NCBI GenBank assembly: GCA_017406485.1
Contig: JAFQYK010000126.1
Location: forward strand, 1 to 41,622
Length of the DNA: 41,622 bases
Direction of reading: 5' to 3'
DNA from: Clostridia bacterium
GTDB taxonomy: Bacteria > Bacillota > Clostridia > UBA1381
The translations under genes were made by a program, and so were the position numbers. The notes under the pieces were generated by a model that worked only from the letters and a program-made list of their open reading frames with translations, was not told the origin of the DNA and did not search any database. Positions 29,438-37,251 of the stretch are shown here, piece after piece (the stretch's first letter is position 1; each line of letters starts with the position of its first letter).

Positions 29438-30055
29438 TTACCACGCCGCATACACATTATGCCACGCATTTATATCCCAACTGTAATCAATATTCCATAC
29501 CAGATTGTCAATATGCGCGCCCTTGATTGCGCCGCCTACGTCTCGGACAGTCCTGTAACCAACACCTTCTATGTACACCTTGCTACCCATCGGCAGTAGC
29601 CGAGGGTCGGCAGCTATCGCCAACCCCACAACATCAGTTAATTGGTCGCCGCACGCCGTTACCGTGTACCCGCCGTTCTCGGCAGGTGACGTGTCATACT
29701 GCGTGACCGTGACCGCGCATAACGGCGTATCGCTGTGACCGTGGTATGTAAATATGCCATTGTCGGCATATGGTGACATATAGTGCTTGTTCACCCAACC
29801 TTGACACTCACCGTCCCATACCTGCCACCATTCGCCGCCGTCCGTGCCGATAACGGTCAGTTCTGTATGCGGCTGATATACGGTTATAACGCCGCTGTCC
29901 GTAGTCGGCTCACTGCGTAGGTTTAGGTCAGTAGCAGTGTACCACGTTTCCGCCGCATATGCCGTTGCTGAACATATTAGCGTTATACCGATAATCAGTA
30001 GTAATATGCTGTTTATCAGTAATATAATATCGCATATCTTTTCTATCTTTTTCAT
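29438..30055 (-). CDS. Secreted SH3b-3D domain protein (cell-wall active)
   Basis: A 205-aa protein with an N-terminal hydrophobic signal (about 9-34, ending ATAYAAE), a bacterial SH3 domain (about 38-95, LNLRSEPTTDSGVI...WVNKHYM) and a C-terminal 3D/barwin-like domain (about 120-198, AIAADPRLLPMGSKVYIEG and RDVGGAIKGAHIDN) with the Asp residues that name the fold. Such domains act on or bind peptidoglycan. It lies in the early/middle operon, far from the lysis cassette, so superinfection exclusion or wall remodelling are alternatives to lysis. Confidence 0.85.
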   Translation of the reverse strand: MKKIEKICDIILLINSILLLIIGITLICSATAYAAETWYTATDLNLRSEPTTDSGVITVYQPHTELTVIGTDGGEWWQVWDGECQGWVNKHYMSPYADNGIFTYHGHSDTPLCAVTVTQYDTSPAENGGYTVTACGDQLTDVVGLAIAADPRLLPMGSKVYIEGVGYRTVRDVGGAIKGAHIDNLVWNIDYSWDINAWHNVYAAW

Positions 30056-30067
30056 TTGTTATTCTCC

Positions 30068-30256
30068 TTATAAACTTCCGCTGTTCATACAGTTGTCAAC
30101 AGCTCTTTTCAAATCGTTGCCTGCAACCGTATATCTTTTTTCTGCGATTTCTATTGTTATTAACTTAGGGTCGTTCCAGTGGTTATGCACTCTTATAGAT
30201 GGCATACTCGGTTCTGAATAGTCCTTCAGTTCACACGTAACCTTCAGTTTAGCCAT
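30068..30256 (-). CDS. Hypothetical 62-aa protein
   Basis: Start at 30256 behind AGGAGGGTAAGTA. Beta-rich from residue 3 to 45 (LKVTCELKD, IRVHNHWNDPKLITIEIAEKRYTV) with a short C-terminal helix (GNDLKRAVDNCMNS). No motif recognised. It stands in a run of small early genes with short spacers, presumably one transcript. Confidence 0.72.
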   Translation of the reverse strand: MAKLKVTCELKDYSEPSMPSIRVHNHWNDPKLITIEIAEKRYTVAGNDLKRAVDNCMNSGSL

Positions 30257-30267
30257 TACTTACCCTC

Positions 30268-30462
30268 CTATTCTTGTCTTGCATATTTCAATTCGGTTAT
30301 AGTCGCATCAAGCTGAGCATTTGCAGCATTCAACTCGTTACATATTGCATCCCATCCGTAATCTGCATATTCACTAAGATATACACCGATTATATCCGTA
30401 ATCTGTGTGTGTATAATTCTTAACTCTGCAACCAATTTACTTGTTTCTTTTCGCGTTTTCAT
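30268..30462 (-). CDS. Hypothetical 64-aa helical protein
   Basis: Start at 30462 behind GGGAGCTAACAA. Almost wholly helical, alternating charged and hydrophobic residues, with many Ala/Leu/Ile; no Cys pair, signal or membrane segment. It may form a coiled coil. Function unknown; it lies 12 bp from the 62-aa gene and 3 bp from the 85-aa gene. Confidence 0.7.
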   Translation of the reverse strand: MKTRKETSKLVAELRIIHTQITDIIGVYLSEYADYGWDAICNELNAANAQLDATITELKYARQE

Positions 30463-30465
30463 TTG

Positions 30466-30723
30466 TTAGCTCCCTTCTCGCATTGTTACACCGTCATTGT
30501 CGTGCCAGTGATGGTGATACCGTTTTGTTGATTTCGTTCCTTGATAATTTGTAAACCGTTCTCGGTTAGCTTCTCTCTTGGAAATGCGCTCCTGTTCCAT
30601 ACGATACGCATTTTCTATGTCGATTTCTTCAAATTCCTCTTTCCCCTCGGCATACTCACTGGCTGTGTGCTTGGTGCAGTAGCCGCCCATCTGACAGCGT
30701 TCTATAAACTCTGCCCTATTCAT
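30466..30723 (-). CDS. Hypothetical 85-aa charged protein
   Basis: Start at 30723 shares ATGA with the upstream gene's stop. Composition is strongly charged (Glu/Arg); the N-terminus has Cys10 and Cys16, the C-terminus a His/Tyr/Trp cluster (YHHHWHD, about 69-75) that could bind metal. No family recognised. Confidence 0.7.
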   Translation of the reverse strand: MNRAEFIERCQMGGYCTKHTASEYAEGKEEFEEIDIENAYRMEQERISKREANRERFTNYQGTKSTKRYHHHWHDNDGVTMREGS

Positions 30724-31403
30724 TTACTCTCCCTCTCTTTCAATGCTTCTTCTGCTTCTTCACGGGTACGGAATACGGTCTTGCCTATATCCTCCTCGAT
30801 AAATTCATAATAACCATTGTTATTACACACACATATACCCTTATCGGACATCTCGCACTCATTACAATCATCACACACTTGCTCTATACAATACACACAC
30901 TTTCCGTCTTCGATGTGTATAAAATCCACTCTATGACTGCAAGCAGGTGACTTAACATATACTATATCACCCACCTTAACCGGTAGCTTTATAAGCGTCC
31001 CGTTTTCCTCTGCGTCCTCGTAGTCAGCGAGTTTAGCGATTGCTATACCGCCTATCTCACTTTTTAAGAGGGGAATTTCACAAGGATATGCTCTATCTGT
31101 AAATGCCTCTCCTGTTTCTATGCGAAATGTTAATCGTTCCATTATGCAGTCATTCCTTTCGTGTTCCCTCACGGCATCGCCCAAGATTTGCCTTTGGGCT
31201 ATAACGCCATCTTCCTTACTTGTCACTCCTTGCTTAATAGCGATATACAAATCCACCAGCTTGCACACCACATAGCACTCGCTCACGTTCAGCTCGCCGC
31301 TGTCATACAATGCCTTATACTGCTGCGCTCCCTTATTGCCGTCCTCAATGAACACGTCTGATAGCTCGGCAGCTTTACGCTTCAGTTTCTCTTTATCTAA
31401 CAT
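30720..31403 (-). CDS. Two-part hypothetical early protein (227 aa)
   Basis: Residues 1-85 are helical and Lys/Glu-rich (LDKEKLKRKAAELSDVF; SECYVVCKLVDLYIAIKQ). From MERLTFRIETGEAF (about residue 88) the protein switches to a form I recall as an independent family of gut phage proteins: a short strand start, KLADYEDAEENG, then a small barrel (VKVGDIVYVKSPA) with several Cys (about 152-195), probably zinc-binding. An AAAGGAA site lies before the internal ATG, so two products or an in-frame fusion are both possible. Ends in a Glu-rich helix. Confidence 0.72.
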   Translation of the reverse strand: MLDKEKLKRKAAELSDVFIEDGNKGAQQYKALYDSGELNVSECYVVCKLVDLYIAIKQGVTSKEDGVIAQRQILGDAVREHERNDCIMERLTFRIETGEAFTDRAYPCEIPLLKSEIGGIAIAKLADYEDAEENGTLIKLPVKVGDIVYVKSPACSHRVDFIHIEDGKCVYCIEQVCDDCNECEMSDKGICVCNNNGYYEFIEEDIGKTVFRTREEAEEALKERESK

Positions 31404-31693
31404 TCGTTCATCACATCCGTTATGTATTGCTTAAACTCTATAAAATTCGACGGTCTTAAAATAAACGTATGACCGCCCGCCTGTTCTACCTGTCTTAAAT
31501 GACTTAGCTGTAGTTGTGAGGCTTTTCCATACTCCGCTTTAATCTCTACTGCGACAAACTTACCGTTCACGCATATAATTAGATCCGGCACTCCGGCTCT
31601 TGTGTGCCCGCATCCATAGAACTTAACGACATAGCAGCCATTATCTCTGAGCCATTTTTTAACACGGTTTTCGAAATTCTTTTCCTGTGCCAT
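31397..31693 (-). CDS. VRR-NUC domain nuclease
   Basis: A 98-aa minimal VRR-NUC (PD-(D/E)xK superfamily) enzyme. The active site reads GVPDLIIC (Asp37) ... FVAVEIKAEYGKAS (Glu50-x-Lys52), with QLSHLRQVEQAGG as the following helix. These stand-alone phage versions are thought to cut branched or structured DNA. It is coupled to the SNF2 helicase gene (TAATG), which suggests joint action in replication or recombination. Confidence 0.92.
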   Translation of the reverse strand: MAQEKNFENRVKKWLRDNGCYVVKFYGCGHTRAGVPDLIICVNGKFVAVEIKAEYGKASQLQLSHLRQVEQAGGHTFILRPSNFIEFKQYITDVMNEC

Positions 31694-32979
31694 TATCCAA
31701 AATCCTTTCTGAATAACTCGTCCGTATAGTCCTTGCGCATTTTCAAGCAGTCCAGTATTTTTTCCTCAACACTGCCCTTGCACATCATTATGTGGTAATA
31801 ACACTGCTTGTCCTGTCCTATCCGGCATATTCGAGCCTTACTCTGTTCAAACAGTTCCGACCGCTCCGGCAGAGAGAAATATATGATCCTGTTTGCTTTC
31901 TGCAAGTTAAGCCCCATAGCTCCGGCTTGATACTGCACGAACGTAACTGAATTATCGTTGTCCTCATAAGCAATCAAATCCTTAACGCTGCCGTTGATCA
32001 CGCTCCGCGGCCTGTCCTTTGGCAGTGCACTCAGTAACGCTGACAACTCAGAGTTGAAGTTATAGAAGACAATCACCCTGTCAGACGTGGAGTCTATAAG
32101 ATCAGCAAACCGTTTCAGTTTATCCTCACTGTACGCACTGCATAGCATTCGCGCATATAGCCGCTTTGTCAGTGACGTATCTCCTACAAGCTCCTTGTCC
32201 TGAATGGTTATAACCCTGTCCTTTAAGAACCGCTTATACTCCTTGCTTACCTCGCAGTATTCAGGAATAAACGTTTTCTCCGGCAGCGTTATAACTTCAT
32301 CAGCCTTTGCGAACAATGCACCAAATTCGGCTAATTTCGCTTTTAAATCGTCTATGTTCTTGTATCCGGTAACCACTCTGAACATCGGGCCGCCGTAACT
32401 TACAAGCTTAGTCTGTATGTACTGCTCATAATACTTGATCTTGGTGATCTTCCAGCCGAGCAGCCGTAGCTGAGAATACAGATACTCATACTTACCGTCT
32501 GTCGGTGTTCCGGATAAAAGTATCACGTGCGCCGGCGCGAGCTTCAAAATGAATTTCGTGCGCTTTGCGACCTCGTTCTTAATCATTGAGCTTTCGTCAA
32601 GCATAAGTGTGAAGTCTATAAGGCTTAATAACTCCGTCCGTCTGTACGCCAACTCATAGTTGATAATGCCGACAAACTTCAGATTACGCTTTAGAAATCT
32701 TGATTGCAGTATTATCTTCGCCTGAGTGATAAACAACTCAAATTCACGTTTCTTGGTGAGATCACATACTATGTAATTCTTGTAATGCGTTTCAAAATGT
32801 TCTTTCCAGTCACGTATCTTTGACTTTTGGCATATAACGATGTTCACCGCTTTGCCGTATATCCTCATTCGTTCCGACCCGATAAACGTCTTGCCAAGCC
32901 CCATATCGTAATAAAACGCACACCTGGCTTTGTCCTTCGTCGCCACAAGGGCGCGTTCCTGATAGTCATATAGTTGCAT
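31693..32979 (-). CDS. SNF2-family helicase/ATPase
   Basis: A 428-aa superfamily-2 enzyme. Motif I is MGLGKT (26-31), motif II is LDESS (127-131; DESS replaces DEAH), motif III LLSGTPTDG, and the C-terminal RecA-like half ends with QAGAMGLNLQKANRIIYF and QSKARICRIGQ (motifs V and VI). Length is that of the short phage versions without accessory domains. Start at 32979 follows GGAGGTATATAT. The candidate origin lies directly upstream. Confidence 0.93.
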   Translation of the reverse strand: MQLYDYQERALVATKDKARCAFYYDMGLGKTFIGSERMRIYGKAVNIVICQKSKIRDWKEHFETHYKNYIVCDLTKKREFELFITQAKIILQSRFLKRNLKFVGIINYELAYRRTELLSLIDFTLMLDESSMIKNEVAKRTKFILKLAPAHVILLSGTPTDGKYEYLYSQLRLLGWKITKIKYYEQYIQTKLVSYGGPMFRVVTGYKNIDDLKAKLAEFGALFAKADEVITLPEKTFIPEYCEVSKEYKRFLKDRVITIQDKELVGDTSLTKRLYARMLCSAYSEDKLKRFADLIDSTSDRVIVFYNFNSELSALLSALPKDRPRSVINGSVKDLIAYEDNDNSVTFVQYQAGAMGLNLQKANRIIYFSLPERSELFEQSKARICRIGQDKQCYYHIMMCKGSVEEKILDCLKMRKDYTDELFRKDFG

Positions 32980-33005
32980 ATATATACCTCCGCATATGCT
33001 GTATA

Positions 33006-33203
33006 TGCCCCATTCGCCCCAAATGACATCTTTATAGTGGGGCAGTCCTTAAACCGCTTTATTATGCAGTTTATCGTGTATGTGCCCCACTGCCCCATAC
33101 CTAAAAAGTGATTTATATACAAAACATTTTCTTATCCTTTTAAGATTTTGTTGTTATAAATAATTTGTTATTTTTTAGTGGGGCAGTTGGGGCAGTGGGG
33201 CAC
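33006..33203. other. Candidate replication origin: GGGGCA iterons and AT-rich tract
   Basis: The core GGGGCA or its near-match occurs eight times in this gene-free 231-bp gap: inverted at 33006-33012 and 33015-33021, direct at 33037-33046, inverted at 33082-33090 and 33089-33097, and direct three times in tandem at 33178-33203 (spacing 8-9 bp). The outer clusters flank an 80-bp tract that is nearly all A and T (33100-33177). Iterons plus an AT-rich unwinding element between two replication helicase genes is the form of a theta origin; the role is inferred. Confidence 0.55.
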
Positions 33204-33210
33204 TTTTGAT

Positions 33211-35064
33211 TTATACATTAAATGGCAAATCCTCATCATTCAAATCCTCGTCTGAATAGTCGCCGTCGTCCTCGTAAAGACAAATCGCGCGTGACCTTGT
33301 GTTGCCAATCTGCACCTTTACATCGTGCCGCTTTCCGTCAGTTTTGGCAAGTTTCTGATACCTCGCCATCCACGACAGCACCGATTGAGGATTGAAACCG
33401 CCGTCCTGTAATATCGCATTGAACTTATTTCGCAGTATGTATATATAACCGTTTTTGACAATACCCCACCGCTCCGGAGCCTTGTTCTCAAACATCGCGC
33501 CGTTTACGATGATTTCCTCGCGCAAATACTCGTATGCGCGCCTGTTAACGTCCATTTGCTCCTTTGTGCGCAGTAACGGCTTAATGTCGTCCACAGTTAT
33601 ACGTATACCGTCCTTAAAAATCCACTTTTCCGCAAGCTCGTCTGCCGTAAGTATAGCCGCTGCGGAAGCTGTCTGCTTATCAGTTGCGTTGCTTGACTTT
33701 TCTATCTCGCGTATATACCGCTCATACAATCCGCGCGCCTCGGCAATGTTATTGTCGCTTGTCAAACGCTCGATAAACGCCTTGCCCGCGTGTCCGTAAT
33801 GTGACTGTATTATCCGGCAAAATTCGCGCGGATTTTTAAAGAATTTACCGCTGTTGCACTCTATTTCAATGACGCGGTTCACTGCACCGCCGCCGGAGAA
33901 TGCGCTTACTATCGGCTTCTCGCCGGTCGTGAGTATGCAATTCTTCCAGGTCAATGTCTTTTGTATGCCGCCGTCCACCTTGCCGCGCACTCTGCCTATG
34001 CCTTCACATAGCGTATATATAAGCTCGTCGAAGTCAGATTTTTTGTTAAGTATCTGAAGCTCGTCTATACACAGCGGCAGCGAATTTAAACAGCTCGCAT
34101 ACCGCTCATTACCTACGCCGGTGCTGTTGAATGTATAGCAATAATGTCCCATTGTCGGATCAGCCCAGACAGATACTGCCGCTATAAGAGCAACTGACTT
34201 ACCCGTCTCGCTGTCGCCCCACAGATGAACAAAGAACGGCAGCGCGCCCAAAGGCTTCAATAGCGCCGAAGCAAATGACGCAGCCATAAGTATACGCACT
34301 GTAAGGCTGCCGTTTTTCCGGTAATCTCTTATGAGGTCAAGCCACGTGTCATATTGTCCGGTCGGACTTACTGCGCGGAACAGGTGTCTAAAGCTGTCCT
34401 CGCCCTCGAATGTGAGGTCTTTTATGTACGGCGCGAACTTGTCTGATCCGCGTCCTACCCAACCTAAATGGTCACAGGAACGCTGATTTGCTATAAAATC
34501 ATAGTTTATAGACTCAAAGTCTGAGAGATATTTTACAAGATTTTTAGCATTCTCAGATGTGACACCCACGCCGTATTCTGCGAGCTTTGTAATCTTACTC
34601 TGACTTGCAAGCGTGATGCGCGGCACAATTTTTGTTTTGTAATCGTGCCCATTTCGCCCGTAAACTATTTCCAGACTCTCCGACTCTGTATCAACATTGG
34701 TATATCGCGACAAGATAAATATCGGGTGCGGGCAAGCGTCCTCGCGCCCGCGTGAGCCTATTCGGAATACACCTGTGTCATTCGCAATCCATTCACCCGT
34801 AGGCAGTTCAATGGCGGTGCCGGAAAACTTCATCGTGTTGCCCCAAGATAAGGTTTGTCCATTTTTTGCCTTGATATAGCTTTCCCACATAGTTTTGAAC
34901 TTTTTTACTTTGAGTTCAGTAGCAACGTGCGACATCTGCTCCACAAGCTGAAGCTGAACGAACTCATTACCGTCGGCGGTTTCGACTATCCAGTCATACG
35001 GCTTAGAGGACTTGATAAAGTCCTCCGCCGTAAACTGCGGCATATTATCTGTTGTATTTTCCAT
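33211..35064 (-). CDS. DUF927 helicase/primase-like replication ATPase
   Basis: A 617-aa protein from the ATG at 35064, which has AAGGCGAG eight bases upstream (another ATG two codons earlier is too close to it). The DUF927 region covers about 75-440, with Walker A WGDSETGKS (about 282-290) and Walker B LPLCIDELQ (about 330-338), and sensor-like LTTGEKPIV. C-terminal part (about 470-617) is helical. DUF927 proteins are superfamily-3-like ATPases of phages and plasmids, probable replicative helicases. It lies next to the candidate origin. Confidence 0.88.
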   Translation of the reverse strand: MENTTDNMPQFTAEDFIKSSKPYDWIVETADGNEFVQLQLVEQMSHVATELKVKKFKTMWESYIKAKNGQTLSWGNTMKFSGTAIELPTGEWIANDTGVFRIGSRGREDACPHPIFILSRYTNVDTESESLEIVYGRNGHDYKTKIVPRITLASQSKITKLAEYGVGVTSENAKNLVKYLSDFESINYDFIANQRSCDHLGWVGRGSDKFAPYIKDLTFEGEDSFRHLFRAVSPTGQYDTWLDLIRDYRKNGSLTVRILMAASFASALLKPLGALPFFVHLWGDSETGKSVALIAAVSVWADPTMGHYCYTFNSTGVGNERYASCLNSLPLCIDELQILNKKSDFDELIYTLCEGIGRVRGKVDGGIQKTLTWKNCILTTGEKPIVSAFSGGGAVNRVIEIECNSGKFFKNPREFCRIIQSHYGHAGKAFIERLTSDNNIAEARGLYERYIREIEKSSNATDKQTASAAAILTADELAEKWIFKDGIRITVDDIKPLLRTKEQMDVNRRAYEYLREEIIVNGAMFENKAPERWGIVKNGYIYILRNKFNAILQDGGFNPQSVLSWMARYQKLAKTDGKRHDVKVQIGNTRSRAICLYEDDGDYSDEDLNDEDLPFNV

Positions 35065-35082
35065 ATTCATCTCGCCTTTTTA

Positions 35083-35655
35083 TTAAAATGGTAAATCGTC
35101 CTCGCTCGCTTCTTCCATATCGTCAAATCCTGCGCTGTTCCAAATGTCGGCAGCAGAGCCGTCAAGCAGCTTGTCCTTCGGGATTTCGGATTTTTCAAGT
35201 CCTTCAAACGAACGTACCGCAACCGCCTTCGTAGCCCATTTCTTCTGACCGTCTGAAGCAATAAACTGCTCACGTCCGAACAATACGCCTATGCGCTTGC
35301 CTTTGAGTTTCTTCTCATCCCAGTCCCATTTGTAGCCGTCATTACATTTCTCAATGCAGGTTATCATACCTTTAAAGAACGGCAGGCTTTTGCCTTCCCA
35401 GCCCTGACGAAACAAACCGTTGTTCGCCCATTTCGCCTTGTTACCGTTTCTCTCGAGGTTCTGAGCGTATCTGTCGGAGTAGTAGCCCTTGTAATCGCCC
35501 TCGGCAATGTCAAGCTGAAGTGTAAGCTGCTCCTTGCCGTTCGTTGTCCTGGTGACTTTTGCGCCCTTAATTTCGCATATATACTTTCCTGCAGGAAGAG
35601 CTGAACTTCCTCCCTCAAATGCCTGCGCCTCATCATATCCCGGTATTTTATTCAT
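35083..35655 (-). CDS. DUF669-like single-stranded-DNA-binding protein
   Basis: A 190-aa protein: beta-rich body (about 20-150, GKYICEIKGAKVTRTTNGKEQLTLQLDI; GLFRQGWEGKSLPFFKGMI) with the layout of DUF669 phage proteins, and a very acidic C-terminal tail ending EDDLPF, which mimics the partner-binding tip of SSB. It would coat ssDNA and recruit the neighbouring Sak4-like ATPase and helicases. It overlaps the ATPase gene by 8 bp. Confidence 0.85.
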   Translation of the reverse strand: MNKIPGYDEAQAFEGGSSALPAGKYICEIKGAKVTRTTNGKEQLTLQLDIAEGDYKGYYSDRYAQNLERNGNKAKWANNGLFRQGWEGKSLPFFKGMITCIEKCNDGYKWDWDEKKLKGKRIGVLFGREQFIASDGQKKWATKAVAVRSFEGLEKSEIPKDKLLDGSAADIWNSAGFDDMEEASEDDLPF

Positions 35656-36304
35656 TTTTATTATCCTCCTTTGTGTCGTTTAATCCGTAATACTCGCGTA
35701 TTGCCGTATCTACGGCTTTTAAATCATTGTCAATCAGTGTATCGGCAAACATATCCATCGGCGTCTTCACCGGTGTATGTCCGTCAGATTTCGTCAAAAA
35801 ATAATACTTGCCGCTTTCAATCTTCGTCATAAGCACAATGCTTACCAGCCCCTCAATCGTAAGTTGCTGATCAAGCATTTTGCCTATAGTCTTAGCCTTT
35901 GTGTCGCCGTTCTCGTCCGTATCTGTGTGGTGCAACAGGTAAACAATGACATCGTCAGGCATATTTTTAATGATAAGCTGTAATAGGTTATAGAAATTTA
36001 CCGCCATAGCCGTAAACTTTTCATAACCCTTAACATTTGCCTTGCTGAAACTGTCAAACGCCATAAGATACTGGCTGTCGTCAATGACGCACGTCTTGTA
36101 CTTCTTCTTGAATTTATCACTTTTAAGCGAGTTAAATATCATCTCGTAGCCGGCACCGTTAATTTTTGTAAATTCCTTGCCGTTTCGAAATGGCAAGGGT
36201 TTTGATGCCACGTTCATAATCAATACTTCTTTGGGGGCAAAGTTCCGCAGACTTGCGCTCTTACCGCTGCCGGACTTTCCCAATATAAAAACCGGTATTC
36301 CCAT
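35648..36304 (-). CDS. RecA-like ATPase (Sak4/AAA_24 type)
   Basis: A 218-aa ATP-binding protein. Walker A is GKSGSGKS (9-16), Walker B-like TCVIDDSQY (about 70-78), followed by a conserved VIVYLLHHTDTDENG. This is the compact Sak4/AAA_24 group of phage recombinases, which promote annealing together with an SSB. The partner SSB-like gene follows immediately. C-terminus is charged and disordered (DTKEDNKNE). Confidence 0.88.
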   Translation of the reverse strand: MGIPVFILGKSGSGKSASLRNFAPKEVLIMNVASKPLPFRNGKEFTKINGAGYEMIFNSLKSDKFKKKYKTCVIDDSQYLMAFDSFSKANVKGYEKFTAMAVNFYNLLQLIIKNMPDDVIVYLLHHTDTDENGDTKAKTIGKMLDQQLTIEGLVSIVLMTKIESGKYYFLTKSDGHTPVKTPMDMFADTLIDNDLKAVDTAIREYYGLNDTKEDNKNE

Positions 36305-36343
36305 TATTTAAAACTCCCTTCATATGTAGCGTAAATCTCATAT

Positions 36344-36580
36344 TTATTCGATTTCGCTGACCTCCGTTTCAATTCTTTCAAGCGGGCATTCGTCACCGAC
36401 ATACTTATCAGGGAACGCCACAACCGCATTGTTTAATCTGCATCGTTTTGTCGTTATGCTGTAATACTTGCAATACACGCAAGCTATATGTGGTACGCCG
36501 TTCCAATCAATAGGAAAGCCGTTTGTGAGCGTCACTGTGCCGATAACGTACCCCTTGACACCGCTTTCAAACGCGCTCAT
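36344..36580 (-). CDS. Small Cys-containing protein (78 aa)
   Basis: Start at 36580 overlaps the previous stop by one base (TAATG). Cys at about 34, 37, 47 and 65 (CVYC, RC, EC) could bind one zinc ion. N-terminal half is beta-rich (GYVIGTVTLTNGFPI), C-terminus acidic. It follows another putative zinc-ribbon gene; both precede the Sak4-like ATPase. I recall the type from gut phages without known function. Confidence 0.75.
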   Translation of the reverse strand: MSAFESGVKGYVIGTVTLTNGFPIDWNGVPHIACVYCKYYSITTKRCRLNNAVVAFPDKYVGDECPLERIETEVSEIE

Positions 36581-36816
36581 TAGTAAACCCCCTCAATTCT
36601 CATTTCCTGCCCGTACTCGTCCGCCGCTGTCAGACACCGTGCACAACCTACGCACTTCCCACCGCTGAATATCAGCGTCATACGGTCTACATACTCCGCC
36701 CGCGTGCCGCAATTCGGGCATTTCTTATATTTGACAGGCAGTTCATCATCATAATCATATCCATATCCGCCTGTGCGGTCATATTCCATTGTCATTACGT
36801 CGCTCATAAATGACAT
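36580..36816 (-). CDS. Zinc-ribbon protein (78 aa)
   Basis: Start at 36816 behind AAAGGAGAATGTCAA. Two Cys pairs, CPNC (about 33-36) and CVGCARC (about 55-61), frame a classic zinc ribbon. The N-terminus is Tyr/Asp/Gly-rich. Upstream (36836-36871) are two inverted repeats, GTGGT/ACCAC and GTAAAT/ATTTAC, one of which holds a TATTAT box, so a promoter or operator may lie there. Confidence 0.78.
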   Translation of the reverse strand: MSFMSDVMTMEYDRTGGYGYDYDDELPVKYKKCPNCGTRAEYVDRMTLIFSGGKCVGCARCLTAADEYGQEMRIEGVY

Positions 36817-36835
36817 TTGACATTCTCCTTTCGTT

Positions 36836-36909
36836 GTGGTATAATAACCACGAGTAAATCCACATATTTACTGTATTTGACCGAGTTTTAGCTTTCCAGC
36901 TGCTCGGTC
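36836..36909. promoter_or_regulatory. Cluster of inverted repeats upstream of the zinc-ribbon gene
   Basis: Three dyads occur in 74 bp: GTGGT/ACCAC (36836-36851) with TATTAT between, GTAAAT/ATTTAC (36854-36871), and GACCGAG/CTCGGTC (36879-36909), the last spanning the end of the 59-aa gene. No T run follows, so these look like operator or RNA-structure elements and not terminators. A matching -35 box was not found. Confidence 0.4.
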
Positions 36910-37067
36910 ATTCTTATTGTGACATAACCGTCACCATCCATGTCGAATGTAAACATTGCCGATAGTATTTCACATTCGCAATTATCCACCTGTGCTGTTA
37001 TTGGCGCATTGTCAAAGCCACCATCACAAAGCCGTTCCAAAAACTCATACATCTGCTTTATCGTCAT
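36888..37067 (-). CDS. Hypothetical 59-aa protein with EF-hand-like loop
   Basis: ATG at 37067 preceded by GAGGGGGTGAGGGGAT; TAA at 36888. Helical first 18 residues, then two Cys (30 and 32) and a beta-rich end FDMDGDGYVTIRM, whose DxDGDGYVT resembles a calcium-binding loop, though it may only be a tight turn. Unrecognised family. It sits 16 bp after the 55-aa gene in the same early transcript. Confidence 0.7.
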   Translation of the reverse strand: MTIKQMYEFLERLCDGGFDNAPITAQVDNCECEILSAMFTFDMDGDGYVTIRMTEQLES

Positions 37068-37083
37068 ATCCCCTCACCCCCTC

Positions 37084-37251
37084 TCACGCTATCATATCAA
37101 GCACCCTGTCAAGTTCGTCCACTTCCGGAACAGCGTCCGCAGTGTACTTCTGATGCGACAGAATATCCTTTGCCACATTTACCAACAGCTTCCGTCCGTC
37201 TGCGTTCATACGCATTATCAACTTCGCCAATTCCCCCAGTCCACCAAACAT
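37084..37251 (-). CDS. Hypothetical 55-aa helical protein
   Basis: The ATG at 37251 overlaps the stop of the hexapeptide-repeat gene (ATAATG), so it is probably translationally coupled. It ends with TGA at 37084. Residues 4-35 form an amphipathic helix with Lys/Arg (LAKLIMRMNADGRKLLVNVA), and the C-terminus is acidic. No motif or homologue recognised. Confidence 0.68.
   Translation of the reverse strand: MFGGLGELAKLIMRMNADGRKLLVNVAKDILSHQKYTADAVPEVDELDRVLDMIA

Noticed and set aside
32865..33122. An 85-codon leftward reading frame across the iteron gap into the SNF2 gene
   Set aside because: It overlaps the helicase start by over 100 bp in another frame, lacks a good ribosome site, and owes its open frame to the repeats; the gap is better explained as a control or origin region.
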